The notes under the pieces: generated by a model | Seen by the model: only the letters and a program-made list of their open reading frames with translations | What the model was told of the DNA's origin: nothing | Databases searched by the model: none | DNA from: an uncultured Lachnoclostridium sp. | GTDB lineage: Bacteria; Bacillota; Clostridia; Lachnospirales; Lachnospiraceae | Assembly: GCA_930986645.1 (NCBI GenBank) | Contig: CAKNJS010000006.1 | Span: forward strand, 31,430 to 95,429 | DNA: 64,000 nucleotides | Direction: 5' to 3' | Position numbers and translations under genes: made by a program | Shown: piece by piece, positions 31,682 to 42,886 of the stretch | How positions within the stretch are numbered: the stretch's first letter is position 1 | How the letters are laid out: each line of letters starts with the position of its first letter

Positions 31682-32335
31682 TTAAGCATCCAGAATTTCA
31701 ACACCCTGTTCTGTCCGGGCAAACCAGCATTCTCCTGTCTCTTCTATAACGGCCTGTCCGTTTGTTCCCTCCATCACTTCTTTCTCAAAGGGTTCTCTTT
31801 CCTCCCCGGGTACAAGCAGGCAGATAACTACCCTGTCGGTATAAACGGTGTCCTGTACATACAAATCTCTGCGTGCTATAAGGTACTGAAGCTTTCCAAG
31901 CCCTGTATAATCGGTATGTACGGCCAGCTTATATCCGAAAATCCGGGTGATGATCGAGGTATCGTCAAGCGCGGCGGCTGCGGCTGCCGTATAGGCACGC
32001 ACCAGCCCGCCTGTTCCAAGAAGTGTGCCTCCGAAATATCTTGTTACAACAACAAACGCATTCGTCACATTTCTCCCCCGTATTACTTCAAGGATAGGCT
32101 TTCCTGCTGTGCCGGCCGGTTCGCCGTCGTCACTCATCCTCTCTGAAGCCGGATTTCTTCCGATCACATAAGCCCAGCAGTGATGTCTGGCATCCCAGTA
32201 ACGTTTTTTTACTTCTTCAAGATAAGTAAAAGCCTCCTCCTCCGAGGTTACAGGATAAACCTCGGCAATAAAGCGGGATTTCTTCTCTGTATACTCACCT
32301 GTTCCGCCTCTGTATACGGCATCATATCTGTCCAT
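31682..32335 (-). CDS. YigZ/IMPACT (UPF0029) family protein
   Basis: KKSRFIAEVYPVTSEEEAFTYLEEVKKRYWDARHHCWAYVIG; SDDGEPAGTAGKPIL; VVVTRYFGGTLLGTGGLVRAY. Confidence 0.92.
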   Translation of the reverse strand: MDRYDAVYRGGTGEYTEKKSRFIAEVYPVTSEEEAFTYLEEVKKRYWDARHHCWAYVIGRNPASERMSDDGEPAGTAGKPILEVIRGRNVTNAFVVVTRYFGGTLLGTGGLVRAYTAAAAAALDDTSIITRIFGYKLAVHTDYTGLGKLQYLIARRDLYVQDTVYTDRVVICLLVPGEEREPFEKEVMEGTNGQAVIEETGECWFARTEQGVEILDA

Positions 32336-32484
32336 CTGTCTCTCCTCCCGGTCAAAAAGCACGCTGTGCAGACTTACATCTTATCTTATCAAAAAATGTA
32401 GAAAATATGAAGATTTTATTTTTATCTTTATTTATATACACAGATTTGATATAATCATGGAAGTTGAAAAGGAGGATGTTATTC

Positions 32485-35139
32485 GTGAATTACGGGAAAA
32501 GAAACCTTTCCAGAAGAAAGAAAAATCTTTCTTCCAAAAAAAGAATGAAAAAGAAACGTGTAGGTGTACGGTTCTTCAAAGCCCTTATTATCTGTATACT
32601 CCTTCTGGGAATTATATGTGTCATCGGAGGGGCGGTCTTTGCCAAAAAGATCATCGACAATACTCCGGCCGTCACGGCAGAGGACATACTCCCGCAGGGA
32701 TATACGACCAGTATCACTGATCAGAGCGGAACCGTAATAGAAACTCTGAAAGATTCCGACTCCAACCGTATCTATAAAACCTATGAGGAGATCACGGCAA
32801 ACTCCAAATATCTTCCTCATGCATTTGTAGCGATTGAGGACGAACGTTTTTATGAGCACAACGGGATCGACCTTCAGGGTATCATCAGAGCCGGTATCGT
32901 CGGAGTCACTAACGGCTTCCACTTTACCGAAGGTGCAAGCACCCTTACCCAGCAGCTGATCAAGAATAATGTATTTCCTAACTTTGTAAATGAGAATACA
33001 TTTTTCGATAAGGTGGAACGTAAGCTGCAGGAACAGTACCTCGCTCTCCAGATTGAGAAGGAAATGACCAAAAATCAGATACTTGAAGCTTATATGAATA
33101 CGATCAACCTTGGACAGGGCTGTCTGGGTGTTGAGACAGCTGCCCAGCGCTACTTTAACAAATCAGCTGCGGATCTTACATTATCCGAGTCTGCTGTAAT
33201 TGCAGCGATCACCCAGAATCCGACTCTTTACGATCCGGTGACTAATCCGGATAAAAACGCACAGCGTCGCGAAAAAGTTCTGGGAAATATGCTGGATCAG
33301 GGCTATATCAATCAGACCGAATACGATGAAGCAATGGCTGATCCGGTTTACGACCGCATTCAGCAGACCGCAGCCGCGACTGAGGATACAACACCTTACT
33401 CCTACTTCACGGATGCCCTGATCGAAGAAGTAATCCGGGATCTCTGCGAAGAGAAAGGATATTCCGAGACACAGGCTTATAATCTTCTCTACACAGGCGG
33501 TCTTACGATACGTTCCACACAGGATATGTCTATTCAGTCAATCTGTGATGAGGTGACAAGTGACGAGAGCTACTATCCAGCCACAGAGTACGGCCTTGAA
33601 TTTGCATTGACAATCCACAGAGCTGACGGCTCTGTCGAGAACTACAGCAAAGAAAACCTTGCCACATATATCCGGGAAACCCATGATGACAAGAACCCTC
33701 TCGTCTTCTCCTCCAAAGAAGAGGCGGAACAGCGGATTGAAGAATACAAGGGCACTCTGAACATTAACGCAGAGGCAGGTGATATTGTTGACCAGAACTA
33801 TACGATTACCCTGCAGCCTCAGGTATCTTTCGTAGTCATGGATCAGTATACCGGTCAGGTAAAAGCCATTGTAGGCGGACGCGGCGAGAAGACAGGCAAC
33901 CTTACATTTAACCGGGCTACGGATGACCCGCAGCAGCCGGGATCCTGTTTCAAGATCCTATCCACTTACGCGCCTGCGCTCGATGAAGATAAGGATACTC
34001 TTGCGACAATAAAAGTAGATAAGCCTTACAAATATGAAAGCGGTCAAGTTATACACAACTCATACAGCGGATACAGAGGCTCCATGACTGTCCGGAATGC
34101 AATAAAAATATCCTGTAATACAATTGCGGTGCAGACTCTCACTGATGATGTAGGCCCCAAAACCGGTTATGAGTATCTGAAACAGTTTGGATTCTCAACA
34201 TTGACAGATGCTGACATTACACAGGCAATGGCTCTCGGCGGAATCACAAATGGTGTATACAACATCGAACTGACTGCCGCATTTGCATCGATTGCCAACG
34301 GCGGCACATATACAGAACCGGTAATGTACACCGAGATCCTCGACCATGACGGCAACGTTCTGATTGATAACTCCGCTCCGACCACCCATGAGGCAATCAA
34401 AGATTCTACCGCTTATCTTCTGACAAGCGCAATGGAGGATGTAGTAAACGGCGGTACAGGTACCTCTGCAAATCTAAGCAATATGACAACAGCCGGTAAG
34501 ACAGGTTCAACAGACGATTATGCAGACCGCTGGTTTGTAGGTTTTACTCCTTACTATACAGCGGGCATCTGGGGCGGCTATGATTCTAATAAATCTATGG
34601 AAGGATACGGCTCATGGCATCTGGCAATCTGGAATGCGATCATGGAGCGGGTTCATGACGGACTTCAGGACAAAGACTTTGAAATGCCGTCTTCCGTAGT
34701 AAAGAAGAGCATATGTACTGAGAGCGGACTTCTGGCAGTAAGCGGATGCCCGGCCAGAACTGATTACTTTGCCAAGGACTCCCTTCCGACCCAAAGCTGT
34801 TCCGGACATGGAAGCAGAGGCAGTTCGGATAACGATGACAATGATTATGACACACCAGATACCAATACCGGAAACAGCGGCGGTAATTCAGACACAAACA
34901 CCGGCGGCAACACCGGCAGCGGCAATACTGGCGGCAATACTGGCGACAATACCGGCGGTAATACCGGCGGCGGCGATACCGGTGGCAATACCGGTGGCGG
35001 CAATACCGGCGGCGGCAATACCGGTGGCGGCAATACTGGCGGCGGTGATACCGGAGGCGGCGATACTGGCGGCGGTGATGCCGGCGGCGGCGATGCCGGC
35101 GGCGGTGATGCCGGCGGCGGTGATGCACCTGCCGAATAG
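32485..35139 (+). CDS. Class A penicillin-binding protein (glycosyltransferase/transpeptidase) with Gly-rich repetitive C-tail
   Basis: EDERFYEHNGIDLQGIIRA, GASTLTQQLIKN (GT51), PGSCFKILSTY and KTGSTDDYADRWFVG (transpeptidase). GTG at 32485 fits AAAGGAGG RBS better than the track start. Confidence 0.94.
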   Translation: MNYGKRNLSRRKKNLSSKKRMKKKRVGVRFFKALIICILLLGIICVIGGAVFAKKIIDNTPAVTAEDILPQGYTTSITDQSGTVIETLKDSDSNRIYKTYEEITANSKYLPHAFVAIEDERFYEHNGIDLQGIIRAGIVGVTNGFHFTEGASTLTQQLIKNNVFPNFVNENTFFDKVERKLQEQYLALQIEKEMTKNQILEAYMNTINLGQGCLGVETAAQRYFNKSAADLTLSESAVIAAITQNPTLYDPVTNPDKNAQRREKVLGNMLDQGYINQTEYDEAMADPVYDRIQQTAAATEDTTPYSYFTDALIEEVIRDLCEEKGYSETQAYNLLYTGGLTIRSTQDMSIQSICDEVTSDESYYPATEYGLEFALTIHRADGSVENYSKENLATYIRETHDDKNPLVFSSKEEAEQRIEEYKGTLNINAEAGDIVDQNYTITLQPQVSFVVMDQYTGQVKAIVGGRGEKTGNLTFNRATDDPQQPGSCFKILSTYAPALDEDKDTLATIKVDKPYKYESGQVIHNSYSGYRGSMTVRNAIKISCNTIAVQTLTDDVGPKTGYEYLKQFGFSTLTDADITQAMALGGITNGVYNIELTAAFASIANGGTYTEPVMYTEILDHDGNVLIDNSAPTTHEAIKDSTAYLLTSAMEDVVNGGTGTSANLSNMTTAGKTGSTDDYADRWFVGFTPYYTAGIWGGYDSNKSMEGYGSWHLAIWNAIMERVHDGLQDKDFEMPSSVVKKSICTESGLLAVSGCPARTDYFAKDSLPTQSCSGHGSRGSSDNDDNDYDTPDTNTGNSGGNSDTNTGGNTGSGNTGGNTGDNTGGNTGGGDTGGNTGGGNTGGGNTGGGNTGGGDTGGGDTGGGDAGGGDAGGGDAGGGDAPAE
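34890..35130 (+). repeat. In-frame low-complexity repeat (NTGGNTGGG / DTGGG / DAGGG units) at the PBP C-terminus
   Basis: Tandem ggcggcaataccggcgg- and ggcggtgatgccggcgg-type units. Confidence 0.93.
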
Positions 35140-35166
35140 AAATAAATACAAAATAGCGGCATAACA

Positions 35167-35212
35167 AAGAGCCTCTTCCTGTAAGTCCTGAGACTTAGGA
35201 AGAGGCTCTTAA
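35167..35212. terminator. Probable bidirectional terminator between convergent PBP and glucokinase genes
   Basis: aagagcctcttcct / aggaagaggctctt 14-bp stem. Confidence 0.78.
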
Positions 35213-35242
35213 TTTATTGTACAATATTATAAAACGAAATAA

Positions 35243-36181
35243 TTACTCGTTGTCCAGAACAAGCTTGGCTGCTCCGCAGATACCTGCATCATTTCCCAGC
35301 CTTGCAAGGACAAATTTTACATTCTTATTTGCGAAAAAGGCACGTTCCATATAGGGATCCCTTATATAGGGAATCAGTACTTCTCCCGCCTTTGAAACAC
35401 CGCCGCCGATGACAAATACCGCAGGGTCTGCCACCGCTGCAAGATTTGCAAGTGCATATCCCAGATATTTTCCAAATGTGACCGCAATCTCTTTTGCAAC
35501 CTCATCTCCCGCTTTGACAGCATCGAAAACATCCTTCGCTGTTACATCCTGCTTATTCAGAATCGTAGGACGCATCTCCTGCCCAAGCTTCTGCTTAGCA
35601 AGGCGGACAATTCCAGTTGCCGATGCATACTGTTCAAGACAGCCTCTGTTGCCGCATCCGCAGTGATCCGTCTCTTCATAGTTCACGCAGAGATGACCGA
35701 TTTCGCCGCCGGCGCCGTTTGCGCCCACAAGCATCTTCCCGTCAATGATTACACCTCCGCCGACACCGGTGCCGAGCGTAACCATGATCATATTCTTCTC
35801 GCCTTCTCCGCCGCCTTTCCACATCTCTCCAAGAGCAGCTACATTAGCGTCATTTCCGATATAGGATGTCAGACCGGTCAGCTCTTCCAGCTCTTTCTTC
35901 ACTTCCTTGTATGTCCATCCCAGATTGGCGCTGCCGTTTACAATCCCGTCTGCTGTTACCGGAGCCGGAACTCCCGCACCGATTCCGATGATATCATTCT
36001 TATCCAGTTTGTGTTCTTCAAGTTTCATTTCAATGGATGCAGCAATATTCGGAAGAATCGCCTTTCCTTCCTCAGATGTGTCTGTCGTTATTTCCCATTT
36101 GTCAAGGATCATTCCGGACTCTTCAAAAAGCCCCATCTTAACCGTGGTTCCTCCGATATCCACCCCAAAACAATACTTCAT
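35243..36181 (-). CDS. ROK-family glucokinase
   Basis: YCFGVDIGGTTVKMGLF; ROK zinc motif CGCGNRGCLEQYAS. Confidence 0.93.
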   Translation of the reverse strand: MKYCFGVDIGGTTVKMGLFEESGMILDKWEITTDTSEEGKAILPNIAASIEMKLEEHKLDKNDIIGIGAGVPAPVTADGIVNGSANLGWTYKEVKKELEELTGLTSYIGNDANVAALGEMWKGGGEGEKNMIMVTLGTGVGGGVIIDGKMLVGANGAGGEIGHLCVNYEETDHCGCGNRGCLEQYASATGIVRLAKQKLGQEMRPTILNKQDVTAKDVFDAVKAGDEVAKEIAVTFGKYLGYALANLAAVADPAVFVIGGGVSKAGEVLIPYIRDPYMERAFFANKNVKFVLARLGNDAGICGAAKLVLDNE

Positions 36182-36205
36182 AGCTCTGCACTCCTTTCGG
36201 CACTT

Positions 36206-37138
36206 TTAATTTTTCTTTTTCGTAATATTCTCCTGAACTCTCTTATAAAGTTCCTGCGCAGCATTGTAGCCCATCTGTTTCTGTCTGTGGTTGACAGCTG
36301 CAGATTCCACAATAATAGCCAGATTTCTTCCCGGACGGATCGGAATACGATGGCAGACAACCTTGTTTCCAAGGAACTCTGTATACTCTTCTTCCAGTCC
36401 GAGACGGTCATACTCCTTATCGCGGCTCCAATCTTCCAGTGTGATCACAAGATCGATATTCTGCGTCTCTCTAATGCTCTGAACACCGAACATGGATCTT
36501 ACATCTACAATACCGATACCCCTCAGCTCAATAAAGTGCTTTGTAATCTCCGGTGCCGTACCTACCAAAGTCTCGTCGCTCACCTTTCTGATCTCAACTA
36601 CATCATCTGTCACGAGACGGTGTCCTCTCTTAATCAGCTCAAGAGCCGCCTCGCTCTTTCCGATACCGCTCTCCCCCATGATCAGCACGCCTACGCCGTA
36701 TACATCCACAAGCACTCCATGAATAGAAATGCATGGAGCCAGACGGACATTCATCCATCGTATGATCTCCGCCATGAAGTCCGACGTCTGCTTCGCAGTG
36801 TTAAAGATCGGAACGCCGTACTTCACTGCAGTTTTAAGGAAGCTTTCCTCAGGCACAACATCACGGCAGAACACAATACACGGGATCGGATGCTGCAGCA
36901 GTTTTTCGTATGTTTCCTGACGCTGCTCTTCGCTCAGCGTCTGAACGTATCTGTTTTCTACATTTCCGATAATCTGTACTCTGTTTGAATCAAAACGGTC
37001 ATAAAATCCTGCAAGCTGCAGTGCCGGTCGATTGACATCCGGTACATTGACCACCTTTTCAACCATATCAACTTCAGGTGTAAGATTTTTCAGATTCATT
37101 TTTTCTGCAATCTCACTTAACTTTATCCCTTGTCCCAT
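36206..37138 (-). CDS. hprK: HPr kinase/phosphorylase
   Basis: GVGVLIMGESGIGKSEAALELIKRGHRLVTDDVVEI and ELRGIGIVDVRSMFG. Confidence 0.96.
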   Translation of the reverse strand: MGQGIKLSEIAEKMNLKNLTPEVDMVEKVVNVPDVNRPALQLAGFYDRFDSNRVQIIGNVENRYVQTLSEEQRQETYEKLLQHPIPCIVFCRDVVPEESFLKTAVKYGVPIFNTAKQTSDFMAEIIRWMNVRLAPCISIHGVLVDVYGVGVLIMGESGIGKSEAALELIKRGHRLVTDDVVEIRKVSDETLVGTAPEITKHFIELRGIGIVDVRSMFGVQSIRETQNIDLVITLEDWSRDKEYDRLGLEEEYTEFLGNKVVCHRIPIRPGRNLAIIVESAAVNHRQKQMGYNAAQELYKRVQENITKKKN

Positions 37139-37179
37139 AGATTCTCTCCTCACTTTCTCCTATTCTTTTTATCATATCA

Positions 37180-39030
37180 CTAGTGAAAGAACTTGTACAC
37201 AGATTCCGCCGCTTTTTCATTCATAGACGGTATTTTTGCCAGTTCCTCCACAGAAGCTTTCTTTATGTCGTCAAGGCTGAGATATTCCCTCATCAGTGCC
37301 TTCCTGCGCGCCGGACCGATTCCCTCAATATCATCGAGTATGGAGTGTACCTGCCCTTTTCCCCGCAGCTGACGGTGATATTCTATAGCAAACCTGTGCG
37401 CCTCATCCTGAATTCTTGTGATAAGCCGGAATGCTTCTGAATTTCTGTCGATAGGGATCTCTTCATTGTGATAATATAAGCCTCTTGTACGGTGGTGGTC
37501 ATCCTTTACCATACCGCACACCGGGATATCCAGATGAAGCTCATCAAGCACCTGCAGCGCCACATTAACCTGTCCCTTGCCGCCATCCATCAGGATCAGA
37601 TCCGGAAAAGCCGTAAACTTTCCGAGCTCCACATTTTCTTTGCGCTCTTTCAGGCCGTGGGTGAAGCGCCGGGTCAGCACCTCGCGCATACTGCCGTAAT
37701 CATCTGCCCCTTTGATCCCCTTGATTTTAAATTTGCGATAGTCATTGCGTTTGGGGCGTCCTCTCTCATAAACAACCATGGAGCCGACTGACTCAAATCC
37801 ATTTGTATTTGAGATATCATACGCTTCCATACGGACGATCTCTCCTATATCAAGCAGAGATGCGATTTCCTTCACCGCTCCGATGGTGCGGCCTTCTTCG
37901 CGCTTTAATCTCTCTTTATCTTTGGTCAGCACCATTCTGGCATTTTCCCGTGCCAGCTCCACAAGCTTCTCTTTTGTGCCTTTCTTCGGCACTCTGAGCG
38001 TTACTTTCTGGCCGCGCTTAGAGGTAAGCCATGTCTCCAGAAGTTCCTGATCCTCCACTTCATCCTGTAGCATTAATTCTCCGGGTATAAACGGCGTTCC
38101 TGCATAATACTGCAAGATAAAACTGTTCAATATCTCGGAAGTGCTCTCTCCCTTTGAAATACGCAGATAAAAATGATCCCGTCCGATCAGCCGTCCCCCT
38201 CTGATAAAAAATACCTGAACAACTGCATCTTCTTCCTGAGATGCAACTGCAAGAACATCTCTGTCCTCGCCGCTGGAGTCCGTGATCTTCTGCTTCTGGG
38301 CTACCTTTTTCACACTGCTGATCAGTTCCCTGTATTCGATAGCCCGTTCGAACTCAAGAGCCTCGGAAGCCGCATTCATCTTCTCCTCCAGCTCGTTCAG
38401 AACCGCATCATAATTGCCGTTTAAAAACTTCAGCACTTCATTGACCGCTTTCCCGTACTCTTCTCTGGAAATATACCCCTGACACGGAGCATCACACTGC
38501 TTGATATGATAGTTCAGGCACGGGCGTTCTTTCCCGATATCTCTTGGAAGACTGCGGTTACAGCTTCTCAAATGATACAGCTTATGGATCAGATCAATCG
38601 TATCCCTTACCGCCTGAGAACTTGTATAAGGCCCGAAATACCGGGCCTTATCCTTAAGCATCTTACGTGACATCACCACCCTTGGAAAGGCTTCATTCGT
38701 AGTCACCTTTATAAAAGGGTAGGTCTTGTCATCCATGAGCATCGTATTATATTTTGGGTGATGCTCTTTAATCAGGTTGCATTCCAGAACAAGAGCCTCC
38801 AGTTCCGAATCCGTCACAATATATTCAAACCGCCGGATGTGCGTCACCATCTGCTCAATCTTGACGCCCTTATTTCTGCTGCTCTGGAAATACTGACGCA
38901 CCCGGTTCTTCAGACTGACAGCTTTCCCGACATAGATAATATGGTCATTTTCATCGTGCATAATATACACGCCGGGTCTGCCGGGCAGCTTTTTCAGCTC
39001 TTCCTGAATATCAAAGTTACTATTTTCCAT
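37180..39030 (-). CDS. uvrC: Excinuclease ABC subunit C
   Basis: [34 protein letters not shown] (GIY-YIG); [16 protein letters not shown]-terminal HhH. Confidence 0.96.
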   Translation of the reverse strand: MENSNFDIQEELKKLPGRPGVYIMHDENDHIIYVGKAVSLKNRVRQYFQSSRNKGVKIEQMVTHIRRFEYIVTDSELEALVLECNLIKEHHPKYNTMLMDDKTYPFIKVTTNEAFPRVVMSRKMLKDKARYFGPYTSSQAVRDTIDLIHKLYHLRSCNRSLPRDIGKERPCLNYHIKQCDAPCQGYISREEYGKAVNEVLKFLNGNYDAVLNELEEKMNAASEALEFERAIEYRELISSVKKVAQKQKITDSSGEDRDVLAVASQEEDAVVQVFFIRGGRLIGRDHFYLRISKGESTSEILNSFILQYYAGTPFIPGELMLQDEVEDQELLETWLTSKRGQKVTLRVPKKGTKEKLVELARENARMVLTKDKERLKREEGRTIGAVKEIASLLDIGEIVRMEAYDISNTNGFESVGSMVVYERGRPKRNDYRKFKIKGIKGADDYGSMREVLTRRFTHGLKERKENVELGKFTAFPDLILMDGGKGQVNVALQVLDELHLDIPVCGMVKDDHHRTRGLYYHNEEIPIDRNSEAFRLITRIQDEAHRFAIEYHRQLRGKGQVHSILDDIEGIGPARRKALMREYLSLDDIKKASVEELAKIPSMNEKAAESVYKFFH

Positions 39031-39035
39031 GAGCC

Positions 39036-41093
39036 TTACTCACCGCCTGCTTCCGGCTGTCTGTCCTCCGCCGGTTTTTCTGTTTTCATATTTATGCGCC
39101 CTTCCCGCTCAGCCGGTACGTCTTCCTCCGTCTCAGCCGGTTCCGGTATTCCTTTTACTTCTCGGAATATCTTCATAAACTCTTTGCCTGTAATCGTCTC
39201 TTTTTCAATCAGGAAAGCGGCGATCTTATCCAGAGCTTCCCGGTTCTCGGCAAGAAGCTTCTTCGCCTCTTCATATGCTGCTTTCAGCATCTTCATGACT
39301 TCCTCGTCAATCTCGCCGGCCGTGGCATCTCCGCAGTTTAATACGGCTCTTCCATCCAGATAACGGTTCTGGATAGACTCAAGCCCCATCAGGCCGAACC
39401 GCTCTGACATGCCATACTGTGTGATCATTGCGCGGGCAATCTTAGTCGCCTGCTCGATATCATTGGCTGCTCCTGTAGTCACCGTATCAAAGACAAGCTC
39501 TTCCGCGGCGCGTCCGCCGAGAGCCACGACAATCATCGCTTCCAGCTCTTTTTTCGTATTCAGGAACTTCTCTTCCTCCGGTGTCTGCATCACGTAACCG
39601 AGAGCCCCCATCGTCCTTGGTACAATCGTGATCTTCTGCACCGGCTCTGTATTCTTCTGAAGCGCCGTCACAAGTGCATGCCCCACTTCATGATAGGATA
39701 CGATCCTTCTCTCCTCCTTGCTCATGATGCGGTCCTTCTTTTCCTTGCCGACAAGAACGACTTCCACTGCCTCAAAGAGATCTTTCTGGCTTACTACCTG
39801 TCGGCCATGCTTCACTGCATTAATCGCGGCCTCATTAATCATATTTGCCAGATCAGACCCTACCGCACCGGATGTAGCCAGAGCAATTGCTTCCAGATCT
39901 ACACTCTCATCCATCCTCACATCTTTTGCATGGACTTTCAGTATCTCCACACGGCCTTTCAGATCCGGTTTATCCACAATAATCCTCCGGTCGAAACGCC
40001 CCGGACGCAGAAGAGCCGGATCCAGAATCTCCGGACGGTTCGTTGCCGCAAGGATCAGAAGACCTTTATTGGTATCAAACCCGTCCATCTCCGCGAGGAG
40101 CTGGTTCAGAGTCTGCTCTCTCTCATCGTTACCGCCCAGCGAAGAATCACGGGTCTTTCCGATGGCATCGATCTCATCAATAAACACAATACACGGCGCC
40201 TGCTGCTGTGCCTGCTTGAACAGGTCACGGACACGTGACGCTCCCACTCCGACATACATCTCTACAAAAGCAGAGCCTGACAAAGAAAAGAACGGCACTT
40301 TCGCCTCGCCTGCAACGGCTTTTGCCAGAAGCGTCTTACCGGTTCCGGGCGGTCCCACAAGCAGGGCTCCTTTGGGAAGCTTCGCACCGATTCCGCTGTA
40401 CTTACCCGGATTGTGAAGGAAATCCACTACTTCCTGGAGGGATTCCTTCGCCTCGTCTTCGCCGGCTACATCCTGAAATGTAACACCGGTTTCCTTTTCC
40501 ATATACATCTTGGCATTGCTTTTTCCAATGCCCATCACGCCTCCGCCTTTCGTCATCTTCCGCATCAGCCATACAAGAATAACTGCCATCAGGCCTATGG
40601 GGAGGATCACCGTTATGAAAAGTTCAAGCAGCGTCTGCCCAACGGTATCGGCCGGTTCACTTCCAAATTTGACTCCTGCTTCCTCAAGCTTATCTGCAAG
40701 TGTATAATCATTGACATACCCGGTATAGTAGTCCGGATTCCGTTCTGCCTCCTCTCCGGTACTGCCGTCACTGCTGCCCGACTGCATCTGTTCCTGCAGC
40801 TGGCTCAGAATATTTGCCGGACTGCCGGTCCGTCCGCTTTTCCTAAATTCCTCCTGACGCGCTTCATCCGTCAGCGTAATATAAATCCGGCTGCTGTTCA
40901 GGCTTACTTCCTGAACCTTCTTATTGTCGAGGAGTGAGAGGAACTTGTCGTAACTGATCTCCTCCGGCCCGGATCCCCGCATCATAGAGTACAATCCCAT
41001 CACCATAAAAGTGACCAGCAGGGTTGTTACGAGGATGATCCCCCAGCCCTGCCGGTTATGATTCGGGTCTTTATTTCTATTATTATTGTCCAT
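39036..41093 (-). CDS. ftsH: ATP-dependent zinc metalloprotease FtsH
   Basis: [21 protein letters not shown] region, HEVGH metalloprotease motif. Start reassigned from 41159. Confidence 0.96.
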   Translation of the reverse strand: MDNNNRNKDPNHNRQGWGIILVTTLLVTFMVMGLYSMMRGSGPEEISYDKFLSLLDNKKVQEVSLNSSRIYITLTDEARQEEFRKSGRTGSPANILSQLQEQMQSGSSDGSTGEEAERNPDYYTGYVNDYTLADKLEEAGVKFGSEPADTVGQTLLELFITVILPIGLMAVILVWLMRKMTKGGGVMGIGKSNAKMYMEKETGVTFQDVAGEDEAKESLQEVVDFLHNPGKYSGIGAKLPKGALLVGPPGTGKTLLAKAVAGEAKVPFFSLSGSAFVEMYVGVGASRVRDLFKQAQQQAPCIVFIDEIDAIGKTRDSSLGGNDEREQTLNQLLAEMDGFDTNKGLLILAATNRPEILDPALLRPGRFDRRIIVDKPDLKGRVEILKVHAKDVRMDESVDLEAIALATSGAVGSDLANMINEAAINAVKHGRQVVSQKDLFEAVEVVLVGKEKKDRIMSKEERRIVSYHEVGHALVTALQKNTEPVQKITIVPRTMGALGYVMQTPEEEKFLNTKKELEAMIVVALGGRAAEELVFDTVTTGAANDIEQATKIARAMITQYGMSERFGLMGLESIQNRYLDGRAVLNCGDATAGEIDEEVMKMLKAAYEEAKKLLAENREALDKIAAFLIEKETITGKEFMKIFREVKGIPEPAETEEDVPAEREGRINMKTEKPAEDRQPEAGGE

Positions 41094-41169
41094 TCTATTC
41101 CTCCTAAAAACAGCTATTATTATTATAAAGACAGGTTTTGCATAAATCAACAAAAACATTATGAAAATA

Positions 41170-41199
41170 TTGTAAATCCATGACTTTTTATAGTATACT
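41170..41199 (+). promoter_or_regulatory. Promoter for the DUF1846-family gene
   Basis: TTGTAA - 18 nt - TATACT. Confidence 0.45.
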
Positions 41200-41230
41200 G
41201 GGTACGATAATACAAAGGAAAGGGGAAACT

Positions 41231-42706
41231 ATGAAAATAGGTTTTGACAATGAAAAATACCTGAAAATGCAGTCGGAACATATCCGGGAACGGATCAGCA
41301 AATTCGACAACAAATTATATCTGGAATTCGGCGGAAAGCTTTTCGATGACTATCACGCTTCCCGTGTGCTTCCCGGTTTCGCTCCCGACAGCAAATTACG
41401 GCTTCTCAAAGAGCTGAGCAGTCAAGCGGAAATCGTCATCGTCATCAGCGCAAAAGACATTGAGAAAAACAAAGTCCGGGGCGATCTGGGCATCACATAT
41501 GACACAGACGTGCTTCGACTGATCCAGACCTACAGGGATCAGGGGCTCTATGTAGGCAGTGTAACAATCACACAGTTTTCCGGTCAGGAGAGTGCCCTTC
41601 TGTTCAAGAACAGACTGGAAAGCATGAATATTCCTGTATATCTTCATTATATAATTCCGGGCTACCCGTCCAATATCCCGCTTATAATCAGCGATAACGG
41701 CTATGGAAAGAACGATTATATCGAGACGACACGCCCCCTCGTCATCGTAACGGCCCCGGGACCGGGAAGCGGGAAAATGGCCACATGCCTTTCCCAGCTT
41801 TATCACGAACACAAGAGAGGCATTCATGCAGGATACGCCAAATTTGAGACATTCCCGATCTGGAACCTGCCGCTTAAACATCCTGTCAATCTGGCATATG
41901 AGGCGGCGACAGCCGACTTAAACGATGTAAATATGATCGACCCGTTCCATCTGGAAGCTTACGGTGAAACAACCGTCAACTATAACCGGGATGTGGAGAT
42001 TTTCCCTGTGCTTAATACAATATTTGAAAAGATCTATGGGGAAAGCCCTTACAAATCTCCTACAGATATGGGAGTTAATATGGCAGGCAGCTGTATCTGC
42101 GATGATGAAGTCTGCCGCGAAGCATCGAAACAGGAGATCATCCGCCGCTACTACGCTGCACTGAACGCATTGGTAAAGGGCGACGCATCCGAAAAAGAAG
42201 CAGACAAAATCGAACTTCTTATGAATATGGCAGGGATTACAGCTGCAGACCGCAAAGTTGCCGTCGAAGCGCAGAAACGCGCCAAGGAGACCGGCGGACC
42301 TGCCGCTGCGCTTGAACTTGACGACGGCCGTATTGTAACCGGCAAGACAACGAATCTCCTTGGAGCCTCCGCAGCCCTGCTTCTGAATGTCCTGAAAGTT
42401 CTCGCCGGGATCGGCCATGAGGAACATATTATTTCCCCTGAGTCCATCGAACCGATCCAGAAACTGAAGGTGGATTATCTGAAGAGCAGAAATCCCCGCC
42501 TTCACACAGACGAAGTGCTGATCGCACTCTCCGCGAGCGCCGCTTCGAATCCGGAAGCGCGTCTTGCACTTTCCCAGCTTCCGAAACTGAACGGCTGTCA
42601 GGCGCATACTTCCGTCATGCTCTCGGATGTGGATATTAAGATCTTTAAAAAACTTGGTGTACAGCTTACCTGTGAGGCAGTGTACGAACATATACTTCTT
42701 TCGTAA
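41231..42706 (+). CDS. DUF1846-family (UPF0371) protein
   Basis: MKIGFDNEKYLKMQSEHIRERISKFDNKLYLEFGGKLFDDYHASRVLPGF; TAPGPGSGKMATCLSQLYHE. Start reassigned from 41180. Confidence 0.88.
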   Translation: MKIGFDNEKYLKMQSEHIRERISKFDNKLYLEFGGKLFDDYHASRVLPGFAPDSKLRLLKELSSQAEIVIVISAKDIEKNKVRGDLGITYDTDVLRLIQTYRDQGLYVGSVTITQFSGQESALLFKNRLESMNIPVYLHYIIPGYPSNIPLIISDNGYGKNDYIETTRPLVIVTAPGPGSGKMATCLSQLYHEHKRGIHAGYAKFETFPIWNLPLKHPVNLAYEAATADLNDVNMIDPFHLEAYGETTVNYNRDVEIFPVLNTIFEKIYGESPYKSPTDMGVNMAGSCICDDEVCREASKQEIIRRYYAALNALVKGDASEKEADKIELLMNMAGITAADRKVAVEAQKRAKETGGPAAALELDDGRIVTGKTTNLLGASAALLLNVLKVLAGIGHEEHIISPESIEPIQKLKVDYLKSRNPRLHTDEVLIALSASAASNPEARLALSQLPKLNGCQAHTSVMLSDVDIKIFKKLGVQLTCEAVYEHILLS

Positions 42707-42761
42707 AAAACACTGTACTTTCTGCCCCGTCTGTTGTATACTATATAGGTATTTTTTTCAG

Positions 42762-42835
42762 ACAGTCTGACTACATGTATGGATCCGGTCACAATGATGC
42801 GACTTTCCATCCATGGTCAGACTGTACTCTTTTTT
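42762..42835 (+). promoter_or_regulatory. Intrinsic-terminator-like hairpin in the pyrG leader (candidate attenuator)
   Basis: acagtctgac (42762-42771) / gtcagactgt (42816-42825), inner atggat/atccat pairing, T6 tract at 42830-42835; TATACT -10-like element upstream (42737-42742). Confidence 0.6.
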
Positions 42836-42886
42836 AAGAACCGCTTACCATTCACCAGATATTTTCAATTACAGGAGGGCACTATT

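Noticed and set aside
34890-35130. Possible CRISPR-like or minisatellite array
   Set aside because: Units are short, contiguous and in-frame with no unique spacers; explained as a coding Gly-rich repeat.
34640-35167. Arg/Tyr- or Pro-rich minus-strand ORFs over the PBP C-terminus
   Set aside because: Low-complexity translations of the Gly-rich repeat on the opposite strand.
35663-36988. 441-aa plus-strand ORF
   Set aside because: Antisense to glucokinase and hprK, both with clear family motifs; its translation has no recognisable domain. Shadow ORF.
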